From: JBJXHN01 sp046233135
Lineage (GTDB): Bacteria; Pseudomonadota; Alphaproteobacteria; Rhodospirillales; Rhodospirillaceae
Direction: 5' to 3'
DNA length: 64,000 nt
NCBI GenBank assembly: GCA_046233135.1
Contig: JBJXHN010000013.1
Coordinates: 1 to 64,000 of the forward strand
Shown: piece by piece, positions 50,032 to 60,667 of the stretch
Position numbering within the stretch: the first letter of the stretch is position 1
How the letters are laid out: every line of letters starts with the position of its first letter
Translations under genes and position numbers: made by a program
The notes under the pieces: generated by a model
What the model saw: only the letters and a program-made list of their open reading frames with translations
What the model was told of the DNA's origin: nothing
Databases searched by the model: none

Positions 50032-50069
50032 TTGCGCCGCTGGGGATCCCCGGCGGCGCAAATTTTTTT
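50032..50069 (+). terminator. Rho-independent terminator-type hairpin
   Basis: TTGCGCCGC (50032-50040) pairs with GCGGCGCAA (50053-50061) around an inner GGGG-AT-CCCC, followed by T7 (50063-50069). The orientation fits termination of plus-strand transcripts from the DUF882 gene, or attenuation of the next gene. Confidence 0.65.
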
Positions 50070-50301
50070 GCGCCATATTTTTTTTGCGGAAACTCCGGCT
50101 GGCCGCTGCTCCGGAACGGTCCGGGTGGCAATGAGATGGGTACCGGTTTTTCCGGTTTCTCTGACGTTTCCGCGGGGCAGGTCTTTCCTGGTCACAATAT
50201 TGCAACGCCGAAAGGCAGTTTACCTAAGGCACGGGGCTGAGTAGGGTGCGTTTTTGCAAGATTTCGTTTTGTTCTGTCCCGGCAACAGCGAGAGGTACCC
50301 C

Positions 50302-51624
50302 GTGTCTATCTATGATGATCAGTATGCCCGCAAGCGGGTCTCCGCGGCCGAGGCGGTCAGCCCCATTCGCAGCGGCACGAACGTGATCCTGTCGATGGGG
50401 GTGTCTCAGCCTCCCGCCCTGATGCAGGCGGTGGCCGACCGGGCGCGTGGCGGGGATCTGGACGGCATCAAGGTCTATTACATGCACGCCAGCAACAAGG
50501 CGATCGAGACCCTGCTGGTGCCCGACCTGATGGACAAGGTGCGGCCCTGCCCCCTGTTCATGAGCGCCCACGACCGCTGGCTGGCCCAGCAGGGCTATGC
50601 CCAGGGCAAGACCTGGGTGCATTACGTGCCCTGCAACTTCCACCAGGCGGCCCGATTGCTGACGGAAAACATTTCGCCCGACGTGTTCATGCTGCAGGTG
50701 TCGCCGATGGACAAGGCGGGCTTCTTCAGCCTGGGCACCAATTCGGACTACGGCGCCACCGTGGTGCGCCATGCCCGGCGGATCATCGTCGAGGTCAACC
50801 CGAACATGCCCCGGGTGTTCGGCGAAAACCTGCTGCATATCTCCGACGTGGATTCCGTGGTCGAACATGATTCGCCGCTGATGGAAGTCCACCACAAGGA
50901 TGCCACGGCCACCGACCAGGTCATCGGCGAACAGATCGCCGGCATGATCGGTGACGGCGCGACCCTGCAGATGGGGATCGGCGGCGTGCCCAACTCGGTG
51001 CTGGGCATGCTGAAAAACCACAACGATCTGGGGCTGCATTCCGAATTGTTCAGTCCGGCCATGGTCGAGCTGATCACCCGCGGCAATCTGAATGGCCGGA
51101 AAAAGACGGTGCTGCCCTTCAAGCACGTCTTCACCCTCGCGCTGGGGGATACGGCCATGTACGAGTTCATGGACAACAATCCCAGCATCGTCGGCTATCC
51201 GGTGGGCTGGGTGAACAATCCGGCGGTGATCCGCAAGAACGACAACATGATCAGCGTCAACAGCGCTATCGAGGTCGACCTGACAGGGCAGATTAACTCC
51301 GAAAGCCTGGCGGGGCGGGAATTCTCCGGCCCCGGCGGACAACTGGACTTCATTCGCGGGGCCTATGGCGCCAAGAACGGCAAATCCTTCGTCGCCTTGC
51401 ACTCCACCGCCAAGAAGGGCACGCTGTCGCGCATCGTGTGCCAGTTGAACGGGCCGGTTACCGATCCGCGCATGGATAGCCATCATGTGGTCACCGAATT
51501 CGGCTGCGTCTGCCTGAAGGGGCTGACCATTCCGGAACGGGCGAAGGCGCTGATCGGTCTCGCGCATCCGGATTTCCGGGACAAGCTGGCGGAAGAAGCC
51601 AAGGCTGCGGGCCTGCTGGGGTAA
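50302..51624 (+). CDS. Acetyl-CoA hydrolase / CoA-transferase family protein
   Basis: 440-residue protein of the acetyl-CoA hydrolase/transferase (Cat1-like) family. Marks are LSMGVSQPPALMQAVA near residue 34, GDGATLQMGIGGVPNSVLGML near 220, the likely catalytic glutamate in GLHSELFSPAMVELI near 250, and EFGCVCLKGLTIPERAKAL near the end. It moves CoA between short-chain acids, for example acetate with succinate or 4-hydroxybutyrate; the substrate is not fixed. The GTG at 50302 with GAGAGG six bases upstream is preferred over farther in-frame starts. Confidence 0.88.
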   Translation: MSIYDDQYARKRVSAAEAVSPIRSGTNVILSMGVSQPPALMQAVADRARGGDLDGIKVYYMHASNKAIETLLVPDLMDKVRPCPLFMSAHDRWLAQQGYAQGKTWVHYVPCNFHQAARLLTENISPDVFMLQVSPMDKAGFFSLGTNSDYGATVVRHARRIIVEVNPNMPRVFGENLLHISDVDSVVEHDSPLMEVHHKDATATDQVIGEQIAGMIGDGATLQMGIGGVPNSVLGMLKNHNDLGLHSELFSPAMVELITRGNLNGRKKTVLPFKHVFTLALGDTAMYEFMDNNPSIVGYPVGWVNNPAVIRKNDNMISVNSAIEVDLTGQINSESLAGREFSGPGGQLDFIRGAYGAKNGKSFVALHSTAKKGTLSRIVCQLNGPVTDPRMDSHHVVTEFGCVCLKGLTIPERAKALIGLAHPDFRDKLAEEAKAAGLLG

Positions 51625-51661
51625 GCACGCCATGGGCAAATCCTGAAAGAGGAGGGGAGGG

Positions 51662-52219
51662 ATGGAGAGCGTCCTGGGCGGGTCTGTCCTTCTGCTTCTC
51701 GTCTTTCTGACCGGTGCGGCATGGGTCGGCTTATCCGGCCGGCCCTTGCCGACGGCCTGGTTGATGGACGGCAGTCCCTTGGACCTGCCGGCAACGCCGG
51801 AGGCCATCGGTCCGGCGGAAAAGCCGAACCGGGCGGTGGCCTGCGGTGCGGGCCTGTGTCCCGGGGCCGGAATGACCCTGGAGGCGCCGCTGTTCCGCCT
51901 GTCGCCCGATGCCCTGGCGCAGGAAATGCGGCAGGTGGCGGAGGTGTCTCCCCGCACCGAAATCGTGGCCGAGGACGCCGATGGCCGGGGCTTTACTGCG
52001 GTGCAGCGCACGTCGGTGATCGGCTTTCCCGATACCATCCGCGTCTGGTGCCGTCCGGCGCCGACGGGCGCAACGCCGGAAGAGGCGAGCGGACCGGGTC
52101 GTCTATCGACCCTTGCGATTCTCAGCCGTTCGCGCTACGGCTATTCGGACCTGGGCGTCAACGAGAAGCGGGTGCGGCGGTGGCTGAAGGCCCTGTCCGC
52201 GCGGGTCGGGCCGGCGTAG
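51662..52219 (+). CDS. DUF1499 protein with N-terminal membrane segment
   Basis: 185-residue protein with one hydrophobic segment (residues 5-27) and a DUF1499 domain: RTEIVAEDADGRGFTAVQRTSVIGFPDTIRV in parts, then RSRYGYSDLGVNEKRVRRWL, the conserved end. GGAGGGGAGGG precedes the ATG. Function unknown. It stands 37 bp after the CoA-transferase gene and 77 bp before hypA. Confidence 0.82.
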   Translation: MESVLGGSVLLLLVFLTGAAWVGLSGRPLPTAWLMDGSPLDLPATPEAIGPAEKPNRAVACGAGLCPGAGMTLEAPLFRLSPDALAQEMRQVAEVSPRTEIVAEDADGRGFTAVQRTSVIGFPDTIRVWCRPAPTGATPEEASGPGRLSTLAILSRSRYGYSDLGVNEKRVRRWLKALSARVGPA

Positions 52220-52296
52220 CGGTGTCTCTTCCCCATCCGGCAATCCTTCCACCGCCCGGGTCTTGTGGCGTTCGGGATGGGTAGGGAGGCAGCCCG

Positions 52297-52638
52297 GTGC
52301 ATGAAATGTCGCTGGTGGCGGGCATCCTGAAAATTCTGGACGACGAGGCGCACCGCCATGGTTTCAAGGCGGTGCGCGTGGTGCGCCTGGACGTGGGGGC
52401 GCTGTCCCACGCCGACCCGCACGCCCTGCGATTCGCCTTCGAGGCCACCGCGCCGGGCACCCGGGCGGAAGGGGCGACCCTGGAAATCCTGACCACACCG
52501 GGTGAAGCCTATTGCCTGGACTGCGCCAAGCCGGTGGCCCTCGACCGCCGGGGAGATCCCTGCCCCGAATGCGGGGGCAATTTGCTGCAGGTGCTGTCGG
52601 GCGACGACCTGCGCGTCAAGGAACTGGAGGTGGACTAG
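52297..52638 (+). CDS. hypA: HypA, nickel chaperone for hydrogenase
   Basis: 113-residue nickel chaperone. The mature start MHEMSLVAGIL carries the Ni-binding M-H-E, and the zinc site is the pair CLDCAKPV and CPECGG. It passes nickel to [NiFe] hydrogenase with HypB. The start is a GTG at 52297 with GGGAGG upstream. It runs into hypB with a 1-bp gap. Confidence 0.96.
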   Translation: MHEMSLVAGILKILDDEAHRHGFKAVRVVRLDVGALSHADPHALRFAFEATAPGTRAEGATLEILTTPGEAYCLDCAKPVALDRRGDPCPECGGNLLQVLSGDDLRVKELEVD

Positions 52639-52639
52639 C

Positions 52640-53677
52640 ATGTGCACCGTCTGCGGGTGCGGTCAGGCCAAGGTGGAAGGCGCGTCCGGCGCCGGGCATG
52701 GCCATGACCATCCTCACGACCACCACCACCATGACCACGGGCATGACCACGGGCATCCTCATGGGCATGGGCATGACCACGGGCACACCCATAGCCATGA
52801 TCACGATCATGGTCCCGGGCATGGTCCCGGGCATGGTCATTCCCACACCCACAGTCACGACCACTCTCGTTCCCATGACCACGGGCACGGGACCGGGGCC
52901 GACCTTCACTATGGACTGGGGCCGGCGGGGGTGACGGTGGGCAGCCTGGATCAGGCCCGGGTGATCCAGATCGAACGGGACGTTCTGGGCGAAAACGACC
53001 GGCTGGCCGCGCGGAACCGGGCGCTGTTCGGGGCGCGGGGAATCCTGGCCCTGAACCTTGTGTCCTCGCCGGGGTCGGGGAAAACCACGCTGCTGGTCCG
53101 CTCCGCCACCGAGCTGAAGGACCGGATGCCCGTGGCGGTGATCGAAGGGGATCAGCAGACCACTTTCGATGCCGACCGCATCCGCGAAACCGGGGTGCCG
53201 GCCTTGCAGGTCAACACCGGCAAGGGCTGCCATCTGGACGCGCAGATGGTCGGTCAGGCGATGGACCGGCTGGCGCTGGAGGATGACGGGCTGCTGTTCA
53301 TCGAGAACGTCGGCAATCTGGTCTGTCCTGCCGCGTTCGATCTGGGCGAAGCGGCCAAGGTGGTGATTCTTTCGGTGACCGAAGGTGAGGACAAGCCCCT
53401 GAAATACCCCGATATGTTTGCTGCCGCCCACCTGATGCTGGTGACCAAGGTGGATCTGCTGCCCCACCTGCGCTTCGACGTCGACCGTGCTGTGGACTTC
53501 GCCCGCCGGGTCAATCCGGAGATCGAGGTGCTGAAGGTCTCCTCGGAAAATGGCGAGGGAATGGAGGCGTGGTACGGCTGGATCCAGGCCCGCCGCCGGG
53601 CGGTGCTGGAAACCCGGGCCAAGGTCCTGGAAGACCGGCTCGCGGCGGTGCGCAAGGCGATGGATCCGCCGGTCTGA
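52640..53677 (+). CDS. hypB: HypB, nickel-storing GTPase with a long His-rich segment
   Basis: 345-residue GTPase. It begins with the high-affinity nickel motif C-T-V-C-G-C (residues 2-7). Residues 19-86 are an extreme His/Gly/Asp-rich stretch that probably stores nickel. The GTPase core follows: Walker A VSSPGSGKTTLLV near 144, GDQQTTFDADRI and FIENVGNLVCP, then LVTKVDLLPHL. HypB releases nickel to the hydrogenase large subunit with HypA. GGAGG at the end of hypA serves it. Confidence 0.96.
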   Translation: MCTVCGCGQAKVEGASGAGHGHDHPHDHHHHDHGHDHGHPHGHGHDHGHTHSHDHDHGPGHGPGHGHSHTHSHDHSRSHDHGHGTGADLHYGLGPAGVTVGSLDQARVIQIERDVLGENDRLAARNRALFGARGILALNLVSSPGSGKTTLLVRSATELKDRMPVAVIEGDQQTTFDADRIRETGVPALQVNTGKGCHLDAQMVGQAMDRLALEDDGLLFIENVGNLVCPAAFDLGEAAKVVILSVTEGEDKPLKYPDMFAAAHLMLVTKVDLLPHLRFDVDRAVDFARRVNPEIEVLKVSSENGEGMEAWYGWIQARRRAVLETRAKVLEDRLAAVRKAMDPPV

Positions 53678-53748
53678 GGCCGGCTGACCGAGAGGCGGCG
53701 GGGGCCGAATTTGGTATATGACTGGGTTTGTGTCAGGGGGAACGGGCG

Positions 53749-54021
53749 ATGTGTCTGGCGGTGCCGGCGAAAGTGATCGAAGTGCTGGATGGGGAGCGGG
53801 CGAAGGTCTCGCTGGACGGCATCGTCAAGGAAATCTCCGTCGGTCTGGTGGATGAACTGGTGCCGGGCGACTTCGTCATCGTTCATGTGGGCCATGCGCT
53901 GTCCAAGGTGGATGCGGCGGAGGCCGAACGGACCCTGGCCCTGCTCGCCGAACTGACGGGCGGAGAGGGGGCTGCCGGCAGCGATGGCGACGCGGCCTCT
54001 CTGGCCGGGGCGGGGTCATGA
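53749..54021 (+). CDS. hypC: HypC, hydrogenase maturation chaperone
   Basis: 90-residue protein beginning MCLAVPAKVIEV, where C2 is the ligand-carrying cysteine used with HypD. The body GIVKEISVGLVDELVPGDFVIVHVGHALSKV, quoted in parts, is typical; the last 20 residues are a Gly/Ala-rich tail. The ATG at 53749 is the conserved start. It overlaps hypE by ATGA, so hypD, which normally follows, is absent from this place. Confidence 0.94.
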   Translation: MCLAVPAKVIEVLDGERAKVSLDGIVKEISVGLVDELVPGDFVIVHVGHALSKVDAAEAERTLALLAELTGGEGAAGSDGDAASLAGAGS

Positions 54022-55076
54022 GCCGCTCCCGCACGCCCATCAAGGGGATTCGGCCGCTGGATTGGGGCAAGGGCCGGGTGGATATGACCCACGGCGGCGG
54101 CGGTCGGGCCATGGCCCAGCTGGTGGACGAGTTGTTCGTTGCGCTGTTCGACAACGACCTGTTGTCCCGGGGCAATGACCAGGCCCAGTTCGAGGTGCCG
54201 GCCGGCGGGCGCATGGTGATGTCCACCGACGGCCACGTGATCGCTCCGCTGACCTTTCCCGGCGGCGACATCGGCAGTCTGGCGGTACACGGGACGATCA
54301 ACGACGTGGCCATGGCCGGCGCACGGCCGCTGTATCTCTCCGCCGGCTTCATTATCGAGGAAGGGTTCCCGCTGTCGGACCTGAAGGCCATCGTCGAAAG
54401 CATGGCCCGGGCGGCGAAAGATGCCGGGGTGCCGGTGGTGACCGGGGATACCAAGGTGGTGGAAAAGGGCAAGGGCGACGGGGTGTTCATCACCACCACC
54501 GGCGTCGGCGTGGTGCCGCCGGGGGTGGCGATCTCCGGCGATCGGGCGCGGCCGGGAGATGCGGTGCTGATCAACGGCACCGTTGGAGACCACGGGGTCG
54601 CGGTAATGTCGAAGCGGGAAAACCTGTCCTTCGAAACCGACATTCTGTCCGATAGCGCGGCCCTGCACACCCTGGTGGCGGAGATGGTGGCCGCCGTGCC
54701 CGATATCCACGTGCTGCGTGACCCGACCCGGGGCGGGCTGGCGGCGACGCTGAACGAGATCACCCGCCAGTCGGAGGTGGGGATCCTGCTTCAGGAAACC
54801 GCCATCCCCTTGAAGCCCGCCGTACGCGGAGCCTGCGAGCTGCTGGGCCTGGATCCGCTGAACGTGGCTAACGAAGGCAAGATGCTGTGCATCTGCGCCG
54901 ATGCGGACGCCGACGCCCTGCTGGCGGTGATGCGCGCCCATCCCCTGGGGGCAGAGGCCGCGCGGATCGGCACGGTGATCGAGGATGACCACGGCTTCGT
55001 GCAGATGGAAACCGGTTTCGGGGGACGTCGCATAGTTGACTGGTTGACTGGTGAGCAACTGCCACGTATTTGTTGA
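54018..55076 (+). CDS. hypE: HypE, thiocarbamate dehydratase for cyanide ligands
   Basis: 352-residue protein of the AIR-synthase fold. MTHGGGGRAMAQLVDELF and MSTDGHVIAPLTFPGGDIG mark the N-terminal half, and LRDPTRGGLAATLNEI the C-terminal half. It ends PRIC; the terminal cysteine receives the carbamoyl group and becomes the cyanide donor. It normally works with HypF, which is not in the window. Last gene of hypABCE; a hairpin repeat follows. Confidence 0.96.
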   Translation: MSRSRTPIKGIRPLDWGKGRVDMTHGGGGRAMAQLVDELFVALFDNDLLSRGNDQAQFEVPAGGRMVMSTDGHVIAPLTFPGGDIGSLAVHGTINDVAMAGARPLYLSAGFIIEEGFPLSDLKAIVESMARAAKDAGVPVVTGDTKVVEKGKGDGVFITTTGVGVVPPGVAISGDRARPGDAVLINGTVGDHGVAVMSKRENLSFETDILSDSAALHTLVAEMVAAVPDIHVLRDPTRGGLAATLNEITRQSEVGILLQETAIPLKPAVRGACELLGLDPLNVANEGKMLCICADADADALLAVMRAHPLGAEAARIGTVIEDDHGFVQMETGFGGRRIVDWLTGEQLPRIC

Positions 55077-55121
55077 GGGGCGCCTTGGGGGAGAAACGTC
55101 AAACGAGACACCTCCGGGCGT

Positions 55122-55185
55122 CCGACCGGGCGCCGGCCGGTCAGGCCGCCCCATCGGAGGCGTCCGCGCAGCGGACTGCCGTGAG
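55122..55185 (-). repeat. Dispersed hairpin repeat, copy 2 (inverted)
   Basis: Reverse complement of the outer segments of the element at 14004-14092: CCGACCGGGCGCCGGCCGGT, then GGCCGC, and CGGAGGCGTCCGCGCAGCGG followed by ACTGCCGTGAG. The middle hairpin of copy 1 is replaced by a few bases. It lies just after hypE in intergenic DNA. The stem GTCCGC-GCA-GCGGAC is kept although its loop differs from copy 1 (TAC), which supports a selected structure. Confidence 0.7.
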
Positions 55186-55339
55186 ATAGAGAAATTGGTG
55201 GGCCTCGGCTTTTTCGAACTGTGGTGGGAGCCGTTTCGGTTCAGGGGAAATTAACCCGAAGCGGCGATTCTGACGGCGGACTTTGGTCGCCGTTCCGCAC
55301 CAACAAGGACGGCGCCCCGCTCATGATGGGAATCGCGCC

Positions 55340-55837
55340 ATGCCGACCGCCTTCCTCGATCCGATTCTGGTTCTTCTGCTTTCCCCGGTTTCCCTGTTGC
55401 TGCTGTGGGGGGCGATGGTCCTGCGCCGCCGCCTGACCCATCGCCACGACCCCATGCCGTCCGCCGATCAGGCAGAGGCCTGCGATACGTCTCCGGTTCC
55501 TTTCCGGGCCGTCGATGCCGCCTTTGCAGCCCTGAACGTCAGCCTGATGGGGCGGGACGGCAAACCCTGTGTGTATCGCAGTGCCGTTGTGGCCCGCCGG
55601 GCCGCCCGCCGGTCGGGCAAGCCTTATGGCCTGGTGGCCTGTGACGGCGGCCATGTGCTGCTGAACCATCCGGTGCGGGCGCCCGACGTGGTGCGCGCCT
55701 ATTTGCGCGCCCACTACGCCCTGCATCCCGGAGACCCGGGCCTGCCGGTGATCTGGGTGGTGGACCGCCCGCACGCCGGACTGAGCGGCGGGGCCTGGCG
55801 TCGCGGCCGGGTGACCTTGGCCCCGGCGGAGTGCTGA
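55340..55837 (+). CDS. Hypothetical membrane-anchored protein
   Basis: 165-residue protein. One hydrophobic segment (about residues 6-26) with R-R-R after it suggests an N-terminal anchor. The rest is soluble, with GLVACDGGHVLLNHPV in the middle. I do not recognise a family. It is followed after 3 bp by another unknown gene, so the two form a unit. GGGA precedes the ATG. Confidence 0.5.
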   Translation: MPTAFLDPILVLLLSPVSLLLLWGAMVLRRRLTHRHDPMPSADQAEACDTSPVPFRAVDAAFAALNVSLMGRDGKPCVYRSAVVARRAARRSGKPYGLVACDGGHVLLNHPVRAPDVVRAYLRAHYALHPGDPGLPVIWVVDRPHAGLSGGAWRRGRVTLAPAEC

Positions 55838-55840
55838 TCG

Positions 55841-56242
55841 ATGAGTGACGACCAGACCGGCGGCGGAAACGGGTCCGACTGGGCGATTGCCCTGCGGACA
55901 CTGGCCGTCGCCGGAACCTGGGAAGAATTGCGCGGTGACCTGGACCGAGCGGGGATTCTCTCCCGACTGACCGGGGAAGAACGGCAGATGCTGGGCGATG
56001 CCTGGGCCGCCCGCGAAGCTGGGGCAATGGATGACGCCGCCCTGGCCCGGGACCTCGCCTGGTGGGCCGCCGGCGGGCGGCCCGACGATCACCCGCTGGG
56101 GTTTCGCGCTCCCCGTCCGCCGGTGCTGGTTGCCGAGGCGGATCGGCGCGGCTGGTTCGTCCGACGATTGCCGGGGGGGAAGGCGCTGGTCAACCCACCG
56201 GATAGTAAGCCGCTGACCTTGACCGGCCTGGATGCCCCCTGA
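55841..56242 (+). CDS. Hypothetical soluble protein
   Basis: 133-residue acidic protein with tryptophan-rich helices (GTWEELRGDLDRAGILSRL, DLAWWAAGG) and a C-terminal part WFVRRLPGGKALVNPPDSKPL. The ending resembles the GGHVLLNHP stretch of the upstream protein, so the two may share a small domain. No signal peptide, membrane segment or metal motif. Function unknown. Confidence 0.5.
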   Translation: MSDDQTGGGNGSDWAIALRTLAVAGTWEELRGDLDRAGILSRLTGEERQMLGDAWAAREAGAMDDAALARDLAWWAAGGRPDDHPLGFRAPRPPVLVAEADRRGWFVRRLPGGKALVNPPDSKPLTLTGLDAP

Positions 56243-56450
56243 AATCGGCGAAATGCCGGCCCGGCCATAGGGATGGGGTGACCAAAGGGGGGTCGACGTG
56301 TTTACAGGAAACTGGCATACAATCAGGGCGAGGCTGTGGTATGGGTTGATGGATCGGTCCTTGGAACAACCCGGACCCGGCGCAGGCGCCACGAAAGGAT
56401 GCGGCAGCTTGGCCCCGGGGTGGTGTGGACTTTCCAATCATTTGTATGGA

Positions 56451-57791
56451 ATGGATAAGGTGGTGGGTGTGAGACGGCATCTTCGGACGCGCTTGGCTGG
56501 CCGCTTCGGGGCGTTGGTCACTGCGGGCACGGTGGCGGGACTGCTGCTGGGCGCCCAGCCTGCGGCGGCGGAAACCCTGCAGGAGATGATTCCTTCCGTC
56601 CTGGATACCCACGACCGGATCCTGGCCGCCCGGGCAGAACTGGACGCGGCGCAAAACCGCGCCCGGGAAGCCCTGGGGGAATGGTTCCCCACCCTGTCCC
56701 TGGACGGGGAGTACGGGTGGGAAGGGGCCGAGCGCCCTGAACAGTCGAACACCGACCTGGAAGCCTGGGAATACAATTTCACCCTGACCCAATTGCTGTG
56801 GGATTTCGGGTCCACCAACGGTCAGGTGGAAGCTCAGCGGCTGGTGATGGGCCAGACCAAGGCGACCCTGGATGCCACCCGCCAGCAGATTCTGCTGCGC
56901 GCCGTCACCGCCTACGTCAACCTGATCCGGTCGGTGAAGATCCTGGAGTTCGCCCGCCAGTCCGAAGACAATGTCCGCCGCCAGACCGGCCTGGAAGAGG
57001 CGCGGGTGCAGCGGGGATCGGGCCTGACCACCGACGTGCTGCAGGCCAAGACCCAGCTGGCCGGTGCCGAAGCCCGGCGAATTCAGGCGGAAGGAGCGCT
57101 TCAGATCGCCCTGAACCGCTATCAGGCGGTTTTCGGGTCCGTCCCCGCCGATGTGAGCGCCCTGGTGGAGGTTGTGGAGCCCGGCGGGGCACTGCTGCCG
57201 GAAACGCTGGACGACGCCTTGACCTATGCCTACGACAACAACCCGACCCTGCGCTCGGCCAGCTTCGCCGCTGCCGCCCAGCGTCAGGTGGTGCGCAGCA
57301 CCCGGGGCAGCGAATTCTTCCCCCGGGTCGAACTGGTGGGGGAAAGCTCGCACAAATACAACATCGCCCAGATTCGCGGGCATAAGGTGGAGAACTCGGT
57401 GAAGGTCCAGGCGTCCTGGGACATCAACCTGGGGGCCACCGCGATCAACACCCTGCGTGCCGCCCAGGCCGATGCCGTGGCCGCCGACCGCAGCTGGGCC
57501 AGCACCCGCCGGCAGGTGGAAGAGCAGGTGCGCAATGCGTGGCAGAACCTGATCACCTTCCGAGCCAATGCCACCATCCTGGCCAACCAAGCCAACATCG
57601 CCGGCGAGTTCCTGGATCTCGCCCGCCGTGAACGGCAGTTGGGGCAGCGGTCGCTGATCGACCTGCTGGCCGGGGAAACGGCGCTGTTCAATGCCCAGTC
57701 TGATGCCTATTCGGCGCGCGCCGACGTGGTCATCGCCGGGTTCAACCTGATGAACGCCATGGGCAATCTGGAAGTGAACACTATTCAGTAA
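56451..57791 (+). CDS. TolC-family outer membrane efflux/secretion protein
   Basis: 446-residue outer-membrane protein. After a signal peptide (ending AAAE at about residue 41) come two TolC repeats: SVLDTHDRILAARAELDAAQ with GEWFPTLSLDGEYGW, and DALTYAYDNNPTLRSASFAAA with GSEFFPRVELVGE, each followed by long coiled-coil helices. The tail YSARADVVIAGFNLMNAMG is typical of type I secretion TolC proteins. No inner-membrane ABC or adaptor gene is adjacent. Start is uncertain: ATG 56451 or GTG 56469, the latter with AAGGTGG upstream. Confidence 0.88.
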   Translation: MDKVVGVRRHLRTRLAGRFGALVTAGTVAGLLLGAQPAAAETLQEMIPSVLDTHDRILAARAELDAAQNRAREALGEWFPTLSLDGEYGWEGAERPEQSNTDLEAWEYNFTLTQLLWDFGSTNGQVEAQRLVMGQTKATLDATRQQILLRAVTAYVNLIRSVKILEFARQSEDNVRRQTGLEEARVQRGSGLTTDVLQAKTQLAGAEARRIQAEGALQIALNRYQAVFGSVPADVSALVEVVEPGGALLPETLDDALTYAYDNNPTLRSASFAAAAQRQVVRSTRGSEFFPRVELVGESSHKYNIAQIRGHKVENSVKVQASWDINLGATAINTLRAAQADAVAADRSWASTRRQVEEQVRNAWQNLITFRANATILANQANIAGEFLDLARRERQLGQRSLIDLLAGETALFNAQSDAYSARADVVIAGFNLMNAMGNLEVNTIQ

Positions 57792-57827
57792 GACCGGCGG
57801 TCGGTCAGGGCGGCGGACCGTGTTTCC

Positions 57828-58724
57828 TTACTGCGCGGGTCTTTCTTCGGGGCCTTCCGGCATTTCCCGCACCACGCGGAAACCCAGCACGTAGCTGTTG
57901 ACCCGGGAGTCATTGCGCGCCCGGGCGGCACTTTGCGATAGCTGGCGGAAGTAGTACCAGGCGCCGCCCTTCATCACCTTGTCGATGCAGGCGCCGTCTG
58001 TGACCGTGCTGCCGGCGGGGCCGCCTGCCGGGGCGACGGTCAGGCGCGGGCTGCCATCGGTGGGGGTGCCGGCGTGGTTGGGCTGCCAGCAATCCAGCGT
58101 CCATTCCCAGACATTGCCGTTCATGTCGTACAGGCCCCAGGGATTTGGGGGAAACTGCGCCACCGGGGCGCTGGACAGACCGCCCCAGGGTTCGGCGTCA
58201 CAGCGCCGGCAGTTGACGGCGCCTTCGACGAAGGTGTCGCCGAACCACCAGGTGGTGGTGGTTCCGGCGCGGGCGGCGTATTCCCATTCCGCTTCGCTGG
58301 GCAGGCGATAGGTGTGGCCGGTGATCTCGCCGAGCCAGGCCGGATAGGCGCGGGCCTGGTCCCAGGTGATGTTGATCACCGGCCGGTCGCCCTTGCCCCA
58401 GGCGTGATCGCTCTGACCGCCTTCGCAAGCGCCGGCATCGACGCAGGCTTGCCACTGGTCGAAGGTGGTTTCTGTCCGGGCGATGGCGAAGGGGGTGGCG
58501 ATGGTCACTGCCACCTGCGGCCGGTAGAGGTCCTTGCCGGTATCGCTGCCCATGAAGAAGCTGCCGGGGGGCAGGGGGGTCATCTCGGGACAGTGGGGGC
58601 AATCGCGGAAGGCCTCCCCCGGTCCGGCGGCCTGACTGGTCGAAGCGGCCACGGCCAGTAGCAGGGCCAGGACCGGGAGACCGGCGGACGGACGGCGGCG
58701 GCGGGGTGTCGTGTTCGCGTTCAT
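57828..58724 (-). CDS. SUMF1/formylglycine-generating-enzyme-fold protein without catalytic cysteines
   Basis: 298-residue exported protein of the FGE-sulfatase fold. Marks are PPGSFFMGSD near residue 52, FAIARTETTFDQWQAC, YRLPSEAEWEYAARAG, LYDMNGNVWEWTLDCW and LGFRVVRE at the end. In true formylglycine-generating enzymes the region after R/K-G-G carries two active-site cysteines; here KGGAWYYFRQLSQSAAR has none. It may be a structural or ligand-binding relative. A signal peptide ends near TSQAAG. It faces the TolC-like gene. Confidence 0.82.
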   Translation of the reverse strand: MNANTTPRRRRPSAGLPVLALLLAVAASTSQAAGPGEAFRDCPHCPEMTPLPPGSFFMGSDTGKDLYRPQVAVTIATPFAIARTETTFDQWQACVDAGACEGGQSDHAWGKGDRPVINITWDQARAYPAWLGEITGHTYRLPSEAEWEYAARAGTTTTWWFGDTFVEGAVNCRRCDAEPWGGLSSAPVAQFPPNPWGLYDMNGNVWEWTLDCWQPNHAGTPTDGSPRLTVAPAGGPAGSTVTDGACIDKVMKGGAWYYFRQLSQSAARARNDSRVNSYVLGFRVVREMPEGPEERPAQ

Positions 58725-58798
58725 GGGGTGCAGTGTGCCTGCATGGCCGCTCCGGTCAAGTATGGACAGTTCCCGCATGGCGGGATATGTGATGGGCC

Positions 58799-60667
<1,869 letters not shown>

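Larger units (their letters stand above)
49851..50301. other. Gap before the CoA-transferase gene
   Basis: 451 bp without a supported gene. It contains a sigma-70-like promoter candidate (TTCAAA-17-TATAAT, 49999-50027), a strong terminator-type hairpin right after it (50032-50069) and AT-rich T-runs. The rest shows no clear signal. Confidence 0.5.
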
